Below, piece after piece: positions 34,468 to 44,395 of a stretch of 64,000 nucleotides of DNA. The notes beneath the pieces were generated by a model. It had not been told where the DNA came from. It saw only the letters and a program-made list of their open reading frames with translations, and searched no databases. The first letter of the stretch is position 1. Each line of letters opens with the position of its first letter. Location: the NCBI RefSeq assembly GCF_010093025.1, contig NZ_CP048114.1, forward strand, positions 1,054,001 to 1,118,000. The letters run 5' to 3'. A program made the translations under genes and the position numbers. This DNA comes from Edaphobacter sp. 12200R-103 (lineage in GTDB: Bacteria; Acidobacteriota; Terriglobia; Terriglobales; Acidobacteriaceae).

Positions 34468-36714
34468 ATGCGGATTCTAAGTATACGTCTGATTATTGCG
34501 TTGATCCTCGGAGTCACCTTTGTCTCTCTGGTCTCCTCCTGGTCCGATGTCCAGGATGAAAAGAACGCTCTCCGCAGGGATCTGCAGTACAAGGCAGAAA
34601 CCCTGGGCGAGAGTCTCGCCAGCAGCGCCGAGATCTATCTTTCGAATGGCGATACTGCCCGTCTCGAGCAGCAGGTGCAGCGCTTCAGTCATCGCGACCA
34701 TCTGCTTGGCATTGGCATTTATGGCACCGATGGATCAACAATCGTAATGACAAGGGAGCTCGGATCCCTTCTCTCCCGTACACCCGATGCACTTTCAGAG
34801 GCTCTCGCGCAGGATCGTCCCGAGACCAGGTTCACTCGTCTTCACTTCACCCGTGTCTACCTTTTGGCTGCGCCGCTTCACTCCGCCAGCAAAGATGTCA
34901 TTGGCGGAATCGTCGTCGTGTATGACACCGGCTACATCCGTTCGCAGATCTTCGGAGTCTGGGGCCGTGTCTTCATGCGTATCGCCGGCCAGGTTCTTGT
35001 TATTGTGGCCATCACGCTGCTCATCCTGCGCTGGACACTCGTCGGTCCCATCGCCCGCGCAGCGCAGTGGATGAAGACCTTGCGCACAGGCAAGCAGGGC
35101 GTTCAGCCTCCCTCGAAGGACCTCGATTTTCTGCTGCCGCTGGCAAAAGAGATGGCGCCGCTGGCCGAAAGTATGCAGCGCGCCAGGGAAGCCGCCGAGA
35201 CCGAAGCCCGGCTTCGCAATACGAACGAATCCCAGTGGACCGCACAGCGGCTGGCAGAGCACGTGCGCAGCAAGCTCGAGGGCAGCAACCTCTTCGTCGT
35301 CTCCAATCGCGAACCCTACATTCACAACTGGCAGGGCAACACAATCACCGTCACGGTTCCGGCCAGCGGCCTCGTCACCGCCATCGAGCCCATCCTCTGT
35401 GCCTGCAACGGCACCTGGGTCGCGCAGGGCAGCGGCAGCGCCGATGCAGAGACCGTCGATAGCCACGACCGCATCCAGGTTCCTCCTGACGATCCAAAAT
35501 ATACCCTGCGACGCGTGTGGCTAAGCGCAGCCGAGGAAGAAGGCTACTACTACGGCTTTGCCAACGAGGGCCTGTGGCCTCTCTGCCATATGGCGCATAC
35601 TCGTCCCACCTTCCGGGCCTCCGACTGGGACTTCTACAACAAAGTCAATGAGCGCTTCGCCGACGCCCTCGTCGAAGAGATGGCAGGCGAGGAGAATCCG
35701 GTCGTCCTCATTCAGGACTACCACTTCGCTCTTCTGCCGCGCATGATCAAGGACCGCGTTCCTCACGCGCGCGTTGCTATCTTCTGGCACATTCCGTGGC
35801 CGAACCCTGAAGCGTTCAGCATTTGCCCCTGGCAGCGTGAACTTCTGGACGGTCTACTTGGAGCAGACCTCATCGGATTCCACGTACAGGCTCACTGCAA
35901 TAACTTCCTCAACACAGTCGATCGCGTCCTCGAGGCCCGCGTCGACTGGGAACACTTCTCCGTCAAGCGCAACGATCATCTTTCGCTGGTCCTTCCCTTC
36001 CCCATCAGCGTGGAGTTGACCGAAGACGTCTCCGATGCACCGTCGCTGCACAGCGCCGAGGAAGAACGCAGCGCCATCATCTCTGAGCTTGGCATCGAAG
36101 CCACCTTCCTCGGTGTCGGCGTAGATCGCGTCGATTACACCAAGGGAATTGTCGAGCGCTTCCAGGCTGTCGAATCCTTCCTGGAGCGACATCCCCGCTA
36201 CCAGGGCAAATTCACTTTCATCCAGATCGGCGCACCAACGCGAAGCAACATTCCCCGCTACGCCGAATTTCAGCGTGAGGTTGAATTTGAAGCCAATCGC
36301 ATCAATGATCGCTTCAAGCGCGGCAAGTGGAGACCCATCGTCTTCCTGAATCGCCAGCACTCCCATCAGGAGGTCCGCCGATACTATCGCGCTGCTCACG
36401 TCTGCATGGTCACCTCGCTGCACGACGGCATGAATCTCGTAGCGAAGGAATACATCGCCGCACGCAGCGACGAACGTGGCTCGCTGATCCTCAGCCGCTT
36501 TACCGGAGCAGCGCGAGAGCTCCACGATGCCATCATCGTAAACCCCTATGATATTCAGGCGACCGGCCAGGCCATCGCCCGTGTGCTCGAGATGGATGTC
36601 AGCGAGATCGTCGACCGCATGCAGCGCATGCGCAGAACCGTCAAGGAACACAACATCTACTGGTGGGCAGGCTCTCTCATTGGAGAGCTCTGCGGACTGC
36701 GCCTAAAGCGCTAG
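34468..36714 (+). CDS. otsA: Membrane-anchored trehalose-6-phosphate synthase with N-terminal sensor-like domain
   Basis: 748 residues. Residues 7-24 and 172-192 are membrane helices enclosing a predicted periplasmic sensor domain of about 145 residues. A HAMP-like segment follows TM2 ('LVGPIARAAQWM'), then a helical linker (225-265). The GT20 catalytic domain occupies about 274-745, with 'FWHIPWPNPEAF', 'GVGVDRVDYTKGIVERF' and 'SLHDGMNLVAKEYIAA'. It transfers glucose from a nucleotide sugar to glucose-6-phosphate. Ordinary OtsA is soluble and about 460 residues long. The layout resembles a histidine kinase whose output module was replaced by a glycosyltransferase, suggesting control by an external signal (inference). 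otsB follows 19 bases downstream. Confidence 0.92.
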   Translation: MRILSIRLIIALILGVTFVSLVSSWSDVQDEKNALRRDLQYKAETLGESLASSAEIYLSNGDTARLEQQVQRFSHRDHLLGIGIYGTDGSTIVMTRELGSLLSRTPDALSEALAQDRPETRFTRLHFTRVYLLAAPLHSASKDVIGGIVVVYDTGYIRSQIFGVWGRVFMRIAGQVLVIVAITLLILRWTLVGPIARAAQWMKTLRTGKQGVQPPSKDLDFLLPLAKEMAPLAESMQRAREAAETEARLRNTNESQWTAQRLAEHVRSKLEGSNLFVVSNREPYIHNWQGNTITVTVPASGLVTAIEPILCACNGTWVAQGSGSADAETVDSHDRIQVPPDDPKYTLRRVWLSAAEEEGYYYGFANEGLWPLCHMAHTRPTFRASDWDFYNKVNERFADALVEEMAGEENPVVLIQDYHFALLPRMIKDRVPHARVAIFWHIPWPNPEAFSICPWQRELLDGLLGADLIGFHVQAHCNNFLNTVDRVLEARVDWEHFSVKRNDHLSLVLPFPISVELTEDVSDAPSLHSAEEERSAIISELGIEATFLGVGVDRVDYTKGIVERFQAVESFLERHPRYQGKFTFIQIGAPTRSNIPRYAEFQREVEFEANRINDRFKRGKWRPIVFLNRQHSHQEVRRYYRAAHVCMVTSLHDGMNLVAKEYIAARSDERGSLILSRFTGAARELHDAIIVNPYDIQATGQAIARVLEMDVSEIVDRMQRMRRTVKEHNIYWWAGSLIGELCGLRLKR

Positions 36715-36733
36715 CCAGGCACAGGAGCACCGA

Positions 36734-37522
36734 ATGCCATACATGCGTGACACCGACCTGACCTCCGCATTCCTGGAAGGCCTCGCAGCCGCGCCATCCT
36801 CTGCCTTACTTCTGGACTACGACGGCACGCTTGCGCCCTTCCAGATTGAACGTGACCAGGCGTACCCCTACCCCGGCATTGTGCCCCTTCTGCAGGCTAT
36901 TCAGCAAAGTGGCCGCACGGAGCTCATCGTCATCACCGGCCGCCCCATCCACGAGGTCCAGAATCTCCTGGTCCCACTCACCGGAATCGAGATCTGGGGT
37001 GCCCACGGTCTCGACCACGTGCTGAGCGACGGAATCCGTCAGCAAATCGAAATCGATCCTTCACTGCAGGCCGGCCTCACCCGGGCCAAAGACTGGCTCA
37101 GCCAGCAAGACCTGCTCTCGCTTGCTGAGGTCAAACCCGGCGGCGTCGCGGTTCACTGGCGCGGACTCCCGGAACATCGCATCGAGGAAGTACGCTCCCG
37201 CACGCTTCAGGGATGGTCTGCACTTGCACAGGACGGCTTGAAGCTCCTCCAGTTCGAAGGCGGCCTTGAACTCCGCGTTACCCGTCCTGACAAGGGTGAT
37301 GCAATCGCAGCAATCCTCCATCGTCTCGGTCCCTCAACGCCCATTGCATTCCTCGGAGACGATCTTACCGACGAAGACGGTTTCCGACGGTTGGAGAACC
37401 GCGGACTGTCCATCCTCGTTCGCAGCCAACATCGCCAAACTGCAGCGCAGGCCTGGCTTCGCCCGCCCGATGAACTGATAGCCTTCCTCCAACGATGGCT
37501 TCGTCAAATTACTCCGTCGTAA
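36734..37522 (+). CDS. otsB: Trehalose-6-phosphate phosphatase
   Basis: 262 residues of the HAD superfamily. The nucleophile motif is 'LLLDYDGTLAPF' (Asp28, Asp30), the second motif 'ELIVITGRP', and the metal-binding motif 'FLGDDLTDEDGF'. It removes phosphate from trehalose-6-phosphate made by the preceding synthase. AGGAG precedes the ATG. A 19-base gap to otsA indicates an operon for trehalose, an osmotic and desiccation protectant. Confidence 0.95.
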   Translation: MPYMRDTDLTSAFLEGLAAAPSSALLLDYDGTLAPFQIERDQAYPYPGIVPLLQAIQQSGRTELIVITGRPIHEVQNLLVPLTGIEIWGAHGLDHVLSDGIRQQIEIDPSLQAGLTRAKDWLSQQDLLSLAEVKPGGVAVHWRGLPEHRIEEVRSRTLQGWSALAQDGLKLLQFEGGLELRVTRPDKGDAIAAILHRLGPSTPIAFLGDDLTDEDGFRRLENRGLSILVRSQHRQTAAQAWLRPPDELIAFLQRWLRQITPS

Positions 37523-37559
37523 AAGATTCACCATTACATTTATTTCTGTCATCGAGCCC

Positions 37560-38531
37560 ATGCTGCGACCACACAATCATCGCGCGCGAAAAAAATCCCT
37601 CCACTCACTGCAGAGGGTCAGTCACGTCTCTGCGCTCTTGTTCCTCCTCTTTTTTATCTTTTCTCCTCTTCATGCACAGCAGGACGCCGACGTCTCCTGG
37701 ACCCCATCCGATCTTGCCGCCGGTTCTCCCGCTCTCTTCACCGTTCACGCTCGCGAGGCCACCAGCATCACCGGCACCTGGCAAAACAATCCGTTGCAGT
37801 TCTTCCGGGCGGCTCATACTCCCGATACCTGGTACGCTCTGGCGGGAGTCGACGTCGCCGCTAAGCCCGGTAGCTATCCTCTCGACCTCCAGCTAACAGT
37901 TCACGGTCAGTCGCAGACTATCCATCGCGCCATCACCATCATTCCGGCAGACTACAAAGAGATCACTCTCTCCGTCCCGAGCAAGTATGTTGAACCTGAC
38001 GCCGCATCCCTGAAGATCATCGCTTCCGATCAGTCCCTCAAGCGAGACATCTTCGCCAGCTCGGCGCCGCTTCCGCTCTGGACCGGCAGCTTCATGCCGC
38101 CGCTCAACCGTGCGCCCCGCACAGATTCCTTCGGAACACGACGCGTCTTCAACGGCTCACTCGCCAGCATTCATCGTGGCCTCGATTACCGCGCCCGCCA
38201 GGGCACTCCCGTCCATGCCGTCAACTCCGGACGCGTTGTCCTCGCCCGCCCGCTCTACTTCGAGGGAAACTGCATTGTCATCGATCATGGCCTCGGCCTC
38301 ACCACCATCTACATGCATCTTTCGAAGTTCAGGGTGAAAGAAGGCCAGCATGTCACCCGCGGCCAGCTCATCGCACTCAGCGGCGCCACCGGCCGCGCCA
38401 ACGGTCCTCATCTGCATCTCAGCGTTCGCTGGCAAGGCGAATATCTCGATCCCGCAAAGCTCATTGCTCTGCATCTTCCCTCTCCTGCGGCCGCTAAGGA
38501 CCTCCCGGCCTCTGCTCAGCATTCAAGGTAG
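37560..38531 (+). CDS. Secreted M23-family metallopeptidase
   Basis: 323 residues. A basic N-terminus and hydrophobic segment ('ALLFLLFFIFSPLHAQ') form a signal peptide or anchor. An Ig-like region (about 45-150) precedes the LytM/M23 domain (about 185-305). The zinc site is visible as 'HRGLDYRARQGTP' (HxxxD) and 'GPHLHLSV' (HxH), and 'IVIDHGLGLTTIYMHL' is typical. M23 enzymes cut peptide cross-links in peptidoglycan. Its 3' end overlaps the convergent DUF4126 gene by 38 bases. It probably takes part in wall remodelling. Confidence 0.92.
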   Translation: MLRPHNHRARKKSLHSLQRVSHVSALLFLLFFIFSPLHAQQDADVSWTPSDLAAGSPALFTVHAREATSITGTWQNNPLQFFRAAHTPDTWYALAGVDVAAKPGSYPLDLQLTVHGQSQTIHRAITIIPADYKEITLSVPSKYVEPDAASLKIIASDQSLKRDIFASSAPLPLWTGSFMPPLNRAPRTDSFGTRRVFNGSLASIHRGLDYRARQGTPVHAVNSGRVVLARPLYFEGNCIVIDHGLGLTTIYMHLSKFRVKEGQHVTRGQLIALSGATGRANGPHLHLSVRWQGEYLDPAKLIALHLPSPAAAKDLPASAQHSR

Positions 38532-39129
38532 ACGATTTCTCCCAGCCAAATAGCCTCTTCAAAGGTCTCTGAATCGCCCTTACCAGCATCCGCGCCGCAA
38601 AAAATGCAGCTACCAGAAGTACAAGCGCCATCGACGCCGCTACCAGCGGATGATGAGTCGCAAACCAGGTGATCCCAACCGCAAGCACATCTTCCGTCGA
38701 GCTGAGTGCGATGTTCGACACCGGCTCTGGACTCGGCGTTACCGCGGCCCGTACCAGGGTCTTCGAGCCATGCGCCGCCAGTGCAATTCCCGCGCCGATG
38801 GCCGTAGCCAATATCTGCATCGCCGGCGAAAGCTGCGAACTTGCATGATAGGCCACCAGGCCTGCCACCGGAACCCTGATGACCGTCTGCAGGCCGTTCC
38901 ACACCATATCGAATCCCGGAATTTTGTCCGCGAACAGCTCCACCGCAAACATCGCGGCACAGGTAACGATCACCCACGTATCGCCAATCCCGCTCAGCCC
39001 CGGAGGAAGGGCCACCCAATGCGTCCGCGCCAGTACGCCCAGCGTCAGCACCGTGGCGTAAATATTCAGGCCGCCCGCGAAGCTCGCCGCAACGATCAAC
39101 GCCGTTATATTCGCCGCTGAAAAGTGCAT
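38494..39129 (-). CDS. DUF4126 membrane protein
   Basis: 211 residues with several hydrophobic helices. 'AASFAGGLNIYATVLTLGVLAR' near the start and 'DTWVIVTCAAMFAVELFADKIP' match the DUF4126 signature, and 'GAGIALAAHGSKTLVRAAVTPSPEPVSN' (about 117-144) carries its second conserved part. A C-terminal basic tail (RPLKRLFGW) lies in the cytoplasm. The function of the family is unknown. The gene converges on the M23 peptidase gene with overlapping ends. Confidence 0.85.
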   Translation of the reverse strand: MHFSAANITALIVAASFAGGLNIYATVLTLGVLARTHWVALPPGLSGIGDTWVIVTCAAMFAVELFADKIPGFDMVWNGLQTVIRVPVAGLVAYHASSQLSPAMQILATAIGAGIALAAHGSKTLVRAAVTPSPEPVSNIALSSTEDVLAVGITWFATHHPLVAASMALVLLVAAFFAARMLVRAIQRPLKRLFGWEKSSTLNAEQRPGGP

Positions 39130-39177
39130 GGTGCAGGAATTCTACTCCTGCGCACAAGTTTCGACTGCAAACGATTT

Positions 39178-40320
39178 TCAGCGTCGTATAGCGCGCTTCA
39201 CCTGCGCATACTGCTCCAGGATGAAACTGTCCGTCATTCCGGCGATATAGTCCGCGACCACTCGGGCAAGCCCTTCGGCCTCGATATCCTGAAAATGTCC
39301 CGCAGGCAATTCCTCCGGATCGTTGACCCAGAAGTTGAACAGCGCCGTCACTACCTCTTCGGCTTTTGCATGCTCCCGCTCCAGAGGCTCACACGTATAC
39401 AGCGTGTTGTACAGGTAGCGCTTCTCCTCGAGCCTTTGCGACTCGATCTCCGGTGAGAACACCGCCAGCCGTCTGGGATACCGTCGGATGTCGTCAAGCG
39501 ATTGTGCCCCGATCGCCTCTACATTCGCCAGCGTATTCGCAATCAGGTCATCCGTCAGAATGTTCTGCATCAGCTGCAGAGCTTCATGGAAAAGATACTT
39601 CTCTTCCACCAGCGGATGACGCTCTGCAACCGCTCGATAGCAGCGTCCGACGATCGGAATGTTCTCGCAGATATGCCCGATCTCCAGCAGGCCCGACTCC
39701 ACTCCGTCATCCAGGTCCGCCGTCAGGTAGGCAATTTCATCCGCAAGATCAATCAGCTGAGCCTCCAGCGGAGGACGCAGGTCAAGAAAATACTCTTTCA
39801 GCTCCTCATGCTCTTCCGCCTTGTAATCGCGGGAGTGCTTGATGATCCCTTCTCTGACACCCAGCGTCAGATTTAGTCCGCGGTGAGCGGCATAACGCTG
39901 CTCGAAGTGCTCGACAATTCTCAGCGCATGCAGGTTGTGGTCGAAACTTCTGCCATGCTGCCGCAGGCAGTGATCGAGAGCCCGTTCTCCCGCATGACCA
40001 AACGGAGGATGACCGATGTCGTGCACCAGAGCCAGTGTCTCCGTTAGAGCCTCGTTTAGTCCCAGGACCGTTGCTGCAGCGCGCGCAATCTCGGCCACCT
40101 CAATCGTATGCGTCAGACGGCTTCGAAAATGATCCGAAGACCGGCTCGTAAAGACCTGCGTCTTTCCTGCCAGCCGTCGAAAAGCACGCGACTGCACGAC
40201 GCGTTCCCGATCACGCTGAAAAGCAGTTCTTCCTGACCGCGATGGAGCCGGATACACGCGCATCGTCAGTGGATCGGATTCATCGCCAGCAACGGCGCAA
40301 CGTTTGAGATCCTTTGCCAT
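39178..40320 (-). CDS. dgt: dGTPase-like HD-domain triphosphohydrolase
   Basis: About 381 residues. The HD metal site is complete: His in 'RLTHTIEVAEIAR', His-Asp in 'ALVHDIGHPPFGHAGE' and a later Asp in 'IDLADEIAYLTADLDDG'. The N-terminal 'RSGRTAFQRDRERVVQSRAFRRL' pattern (about 27-49) is diagnostic for the Dgt group. Such enzymes split dNTPs into nucleoside and triphosphate and help set dNTP pools. The ATG at 40320 is used; the frame is open 20 codons further but lacks conservation. It probably belongs to the type 2 dNTPase subgroup, judging from its length. Confidence 0.92.
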   Translation of the reverse strand: MAKDLKRCAVAGDESDPLTMRVYPAPSRSGRTAFQRDRERVVQSRAFRRLAGKTQVFTSRSSDHFRSRLTHTIEVAEIARAAATVLGLNEALTETLALVHDIGHPPFGHAGERALDHCLRQHGRSFDHNLHALRIVEHFEQRYAAHRGLNLTLGVREGIIKHSRDYKAEEHEELKEYFLDLRPPLEAQLIDLADEIAYLTADLDDGVESGLLEIGHICENIPIVGRCYRAVAERHPLVEEKYLFHEALQLMQNILTDDLIANTLANVEAIGAQSLDDIRRYPRRLAVFSPEIESQRLEEKRYLYNTLYTCEPLEREHAKAEEVVTALFNFWVNDPEELPAGHFQDIEAEGLARVVADYIAGMTDSFILEQYAQVKRAIRR

Positions 40321-40424
40321 AGTCTGCCTTGAGTGTATCGGAATGCTTGCGACAGGCTGCACGCATGCACAGACAAACAAAGAGGACTCATCGCAATCAG
40401 ATGAGCCCTCTTCAAAACGTCAGA

Positions 40425-42506
40425 CTACTTTACAGAAGATGTGTTCAGCTTCGACAGCTTGACTCGCGCGTTATCCAGCTTGTGCTGCACCTTCGCGACG
40501 TCCTCGGGGTCTGCGTCTGCAGGAAGAGATCTGGCATACTCGTTCAGCGATCGCTCCCACTGTTCCACTGCCTGCTTCAGCTTGCCGGTGCGCTCATAGA
40601 TCTCCGCAAGATGATCATGGATCGTCGGATCGCCGCTGTTGCGCTCATTCGCCTTGCGGACATTATCTTCCGCTAACGCATACTGTCCCGTCTTGTAATA
40701 TGCCCAGCCAAGAGAATCGAGATAGGCATAATTCTGCGGATCCAGTTCTACAGCCTTGCGAATCATGGTAAGTGCCTCGCTCAGTCGCACGCCGCGATCG
40801 GCCAGCATATATCCCAGGTAGTTCAGGATCGTGGCATTCTGCGGATCGATCGCCAGCGCCTTGCGGAACTGCGCCTCCGCGGCGTCATACTGCTTCTGAC
40901 GATCAGCCATCACTCCACGCAAAAAATACGCGTACAGCTTCTCATCAGGCGCCTTGGACAAGGTCTCGCCCACGCTCAGTTCCTTGGTCGCCTCCGGCCA
41001 GCGCTTCAAACGGATGTAGATATTGGCCAGCGCAAGATGGGCCTCGCGATCCCCCTTCTGGTCACCCGTCGCAGAGATCTGCGACTTCGCCAACGCGATT
41101 CCCTCGTCCACCTTCCCCGTATCGGCGAGCTGTCCCGCGTACATCAGCTGCACACCTTGATCCTTCGGCATCGCCTTAGCCGCCTCTGCAGCCGCCGCAG
41201 TCGATTTCTCCCACTGATGCGCATCGCGGTAGGAGTCCACCTCTCCCTGGTAACCGTTCTTGGCGAAGTCTCCACCGAGCGCAACCATCTGCTTATACGC
41301 TGCTACCGATTCGGTGGTCTTATCCTGCTCCCGATAGATGATTCCCAGGCGATCAAGGAAAATCGCCCTGTTCTGCTTCTCCTGATCGCTATAAGTCCCG
41401 TCCGGATGTGATGTGGAGTCGATGAGGCTCTTCAACGTCCGAATCGCATCGTCATAACGGCCGAGTGTGTCATATACCAGGGCCTCGTTATAGCTCAGCT
41501 CCAGGTTGTCCTGCGACAGGGGCTTAGCCTTCTCTAGTGTCGCAAGCGCATCCTCATAGTGACCCTGCTGCCTCTGAATGTCCGCAATCTTGATCATGGA
41601 CTGCGCATCCTGAGGCTCCGCCGCGACCACCGTCTTGAAGATCTTCAGCGCCTCATCCAGTTGTCCGTCACGCAGCAGCGCAGTCGCCAGCCCGCGTTGC
41701 GTATCCAGATTGTCCGGATCGTCATCCAAGGCACGCCGATACGCCGCAATCGCTTCCTTGGGCTTCTTCAACTGGTCATAGGTCGCGCCCAGAGCGAAAT
41801 CGATTCTTGCGCTTCTGTCGTCCTCCGGAATGGACTTCAGGATGTCCACGGCACGGGCGTAATCGGCCTGCTCCGTGTACAGCCTATAGAGGTTCAGGAC
41901 CACCTCTTCGGAGTCGGCATCGATCTTCTGCGCATCCTTAAATTCGCTCTCGGCCTTTGCTGAATCGTGATTCAGCCCGTAGAGCTGGCCCAGCAGCAGC
42001 CTTGTCTCGACATCCTTGGGCTTCAGCTCCGCCAGCTTTTCGTACTCCGCGATCGCCAGCTTCAACATCTGCGCGGACTGTTGTCCCTGCATGTCCCCCA
42101 GCGACCGTAAATAGATCTTGCCCAGCAGCTCATGCGCCGCCACATCCTGAGGATTTTTGATCACCTGGGCCTGGGCCGCGTTGACCGCCTCGCGAATCCG
42201 ACCCAGCTTGAAGTACAACTCCGCCAGTCCGTCCTGCAGCGTCGTCGACTCCGGATCCGCATCCATCGCCAGCTTGTACTCTTCAATGGCCTGCGAGGCA
42301 TAGTCCGGCCTGCCGGCGCTTACCGCCAGGTCCTCGTACATATGGGCGAGGCCATAGTGGTAGTAGGCAGATCCTCGATCGACCTGCTGCCCGGCGGCGG
42401 CATCCTTGGAGGCTGGCGTCTGACCCCATGCAAATGGAATCGTCATCAGGACAGCTGCCGCAGCCAGCAATCTGGCGGTGGAGGCACGTGAAAGTGGCTT
42501 GATCAT
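40425..42506 (-). CDS. Large exported TPR-repeat protein
   Basis: 693 residues. A signal peptide (about 1-28, ending AWGQ) is followed by at least a dozen TPR units over most of the length, for example 'AIEEYKLAMDADPESTTLQD', 'AIAAYRRALDDDPDNLDTQR' and 'AEAQFRKALAIDPQNATILN'. The C-terminus reads 'LKQAVEQWERSLNEYA'. TPR superhelices mediate protein-protein contacts, and outer-membrane secretion systems often use such periplasmic proteins. No enzyme domain is visible and the partner is unknown. It is leftward, between dgt and purH, and probably transcribed alone. Confidence 0.88.
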   Translation of the reverse strand: MIKPLSRASTARLLAAAAVLMTIPFAWGQTPASKDAAAGQQVDRGSAYYHYGLAHMYEDLAVSAGRPDYASQAIEEYKLAMDADPESTTLQDGLAELYFKLGRIREAVNAAQAQVIKNPQDVAAHELLGKIYLRSLGDMQGQQSAQMLKLAIAEYEKLAELKPKDVETRLLLGQLYGLNHDSAKAESEFKDAQKIDADSEEVVLNLYRLYTEQADYARAVDILKSIPEDDRSARIDFALGATYDQLKKPKEAIAAYRRALDDDPDNLDTQRGLATALLRDGQLDEALKIFKTVVAAEPQDAQSMIKIADIQRQQGHYEDALATLEKAKPLSQDNLELSYNEALVYDTLGRYDDAIRTLKSLIDSTSHPDGTYSDQEKQNRAIFLDRLGIIYREQDKTTESVAAYKQMVALGGDFAKNGYQGEVDSYRDAHQWEKSTAAAAEAAKAMPKDQGVQLMYAGQLADTGKVDEGIALAKSQISATGDQKGDREAHLALANIYIRLKRWPEATKELSVGETLSKAPDEKLYAYFLRGVMADRQKQYDAAEAQFRKALAIDPQNATILNYLGYMLADRGVRLSEALTMIRKAVELDPQNYAYLDSLGWAYYKTGQYALAEDNVRKANERNSGDPTIHDHLAEIYERTGKLKQAVEQWERSLNEYARSLPADADPEDVAKVQHKLDNARVKLSKLNTSSVK

Positions 42507-42669
42507 CTATAGTTTCCTGCGCCGCCAAAAATGAGTTGCACCCATCAAGACAGACCTTAAACCCCAAATATGGGTCACTCCGTTTAGACGGCGACATGCC
42601 CATATTGGCTGCAACCGCCGATTCCGCAACGTGATTTCAGGGTTCGGCGTGATTATAGTCCGTTTCACC

Positions 42670-44286
42670 CTATCCATGACGGAAGTGACGGAAGCCGGTA
42701 AACACCATCGCCACTCCAAGGCGATTCGCAGCTGCAATCACATCCTCGTCCTTCACGGAGCCTCCGGGCTGGATGACAGCCGTTGCGCCAGCCTCGGCAA
42801 TCGTCTCCAGGCCATCCGGGAACGGGAAAAAAGCGTCAGAGGCCGCAACCGTTCCCTTCAGGGGCAGTACGGCCTTCATCGCGCCAAACTTCGCCGCATC
42901 AACCCTGCTCATCTGGCCCGCGCCGATCCCCACAGTTTGACCATGCCCATCGGAGTACCGCGCATACACGATGGCGTTTGATTTCACGTGTTTGCATACC
43001 CGCCAGGCGAAAAGAAGCGCTCGCATCTCCTCCTGTGTTGGTTTGCGATCCGTAACCACCTTCAGTTCATCTTCGGTCACCCGCAGACGATCGGCGTCCT
43101 GAACCAGAAAGCCTCCGGAGACCTGCTTGACCACGCGCCGGGTATCCGCAGATGCAATCTTTACCAGCCGCAGGTTCTTCTTCAGAGCAAACCGCTCCAG
43201 GGCTTCCTTGGTAAATCCCGGCGCTACGATCGCCTCCACAAACAGCTTCGCGATCTCCTCCGCAGCAGCGCCATCCACCTCGCGGTTGATGCCGATCACG
43301 CCGCCAAACGCCGACACCGGATCGGCCTCGAGAGCACGTCTGTATGCCTCCAACACCGTCGTTCCGGTCGAAGCACCGCAAGGATTCGTGTGCTTGATGA
43401 TCGCAACAGCCGCCTCCGCTGAGGCGTCGAACTCGCTGACCAGCTCCCAGCACGCATCCAGGTCGACTAAGTTGTTATAGCTAAGCTCTTTGCCCTGTAG
43501 CTGTTGTGCTGCAGCCACGCCCGTTCCGGTCCCATCGACGTAAAGCGCTGCCCTCTGGTGCGGATTCTCGCCATATCGCAATGTCTGCGCCAGGGGATCG
43601 ATGATCCGCAGCGTCTGGGGCAACCCGTCAGCAAATGCAACCGGGCCGGAAGGCTCTTCAATCTTCTCAAGCGCGCTGGCGATGCCTGCGTCATAAGCCG
43701 CAGTGACCGAGAAGGCCCGCTTGGCCAGCCGCCACCGGGTAGCGCGGCTCAAAGCACCCTTGTTGGCTTTCAGCTCCTCTGTAAGAAGCCCGTAATCCGA
43801 GACTGAGGTCACAATCGCGACATCCTCGAAGTTCTTGGCCGCCGACCGGACCATCGACGGCCCACCGATATCGATGTTCTCAATCACATCGGCAAAGGCC
43901 ACACCAGGCTTCTGCGCCGTCTTTTCAAAAGCATAGAGGTTCACCACCACCATGTCGATCGGCTCAATCCCGTGAGACTCGACCGCAGCCACGTGCTCCG
44001 GATTGCCCCGCATGTGAAGGATTCCGCCGTGCACCTTCGGGTGCAGTGTCTTCACGCGGCCGTCCAGCATCTCGGGGAACCCGGTCAGGTCGCTGATGTC
44101 CTTTACCGTCAGGCCGGCATCGCGCAGAGCCTTTGCCGTGCCTCCGGTCGAAACCAGTTCGACCCCATGCCCGGCCAGGGAACGGGCAAAATCAACTAGG
44201 CCGGTCTTATCGGTAACTGAAAGAAGAGCGCGGCGGACAGGACGAAGATCAACTGAAACCGTGGAGGGAGCACTATGTGAGGTCAT
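42670..44286 (-). CDS. purH: Bifunctional AICAR formyltransferase/IMP cyclohydrolase
   Basis: About 538 residues. The N-terminal IMP cyclohydrolase (1-200) shows '[20 protein letters not shown]', '[15 protein letters not shown]' and '[15 protein letters not shown]'. The C-terminal AICAR transformylase carries '[11 protein letters not shown]' and '[14 protein letters not shown]'. It catalyses the last two steps of IMP synthesis. The ATG at 44286 is used; a GTG one codon upstream is also possible. The downstream neighbour is the TPR gene, 163 bases away; pyrD lies upstream in the same direction, 109 bases away. Confidence 0.97.
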   Translation of the reverse strand: MTSHSAPSTVSVDLRPVRRALLSVTDKTGLVDFARSLAGHGVELVSTGGTAKALRDAGLTVKDISDLTGFPEMLDGRVKTLHPKVHGGILHMRGNPEHVAAVESHGIEPIDMVVVNLYAFEKTAQKPGVAFADVIENIDIGGPSMVRSAAKNFEDVAIVTSVSDYGLLTEELKANKGALSRATRWRLAKRAFSVTAAYDAGIASALEKIEEPSGPVAFADGLPQTLRIIDPLAQTLRYGENPHQRAALYVDGTGTGVAAAQQLQGKELSYNNLVDLDACWELVSEFDASAEAAVAIIKHTNPCGASTGTTVLEAYRRALEADPVSAFGGVIGINREVDGAAAEEIAKLFVEAIVAPGFTKEALERFALKKNLRLVKIASADTRRVVKQVSGGFLVQDADRLRVTEDELKVVTDRKPTQEEMRALLFAWRVCKHVKSNAIVYARYSDGHGQTVGIGAGQMSRVDAAKFGAMKAVLPLKGTVAASDAFFPFPDGLETIAEAGATAVIQPGGSVKDEDVIAAANRLGVAMVFTGFRHFRHG

Positions 44287-44395
44287 CACTCTCTATTCTA
44301 TGTCGGTCCGGGGCCGTTTTTAATCCCTGCCGCTCTCCATCCTCCGGCTCTTTTCAGAGAGCAAAATGCATAACCACCAAATGCGTCTACGGCGG

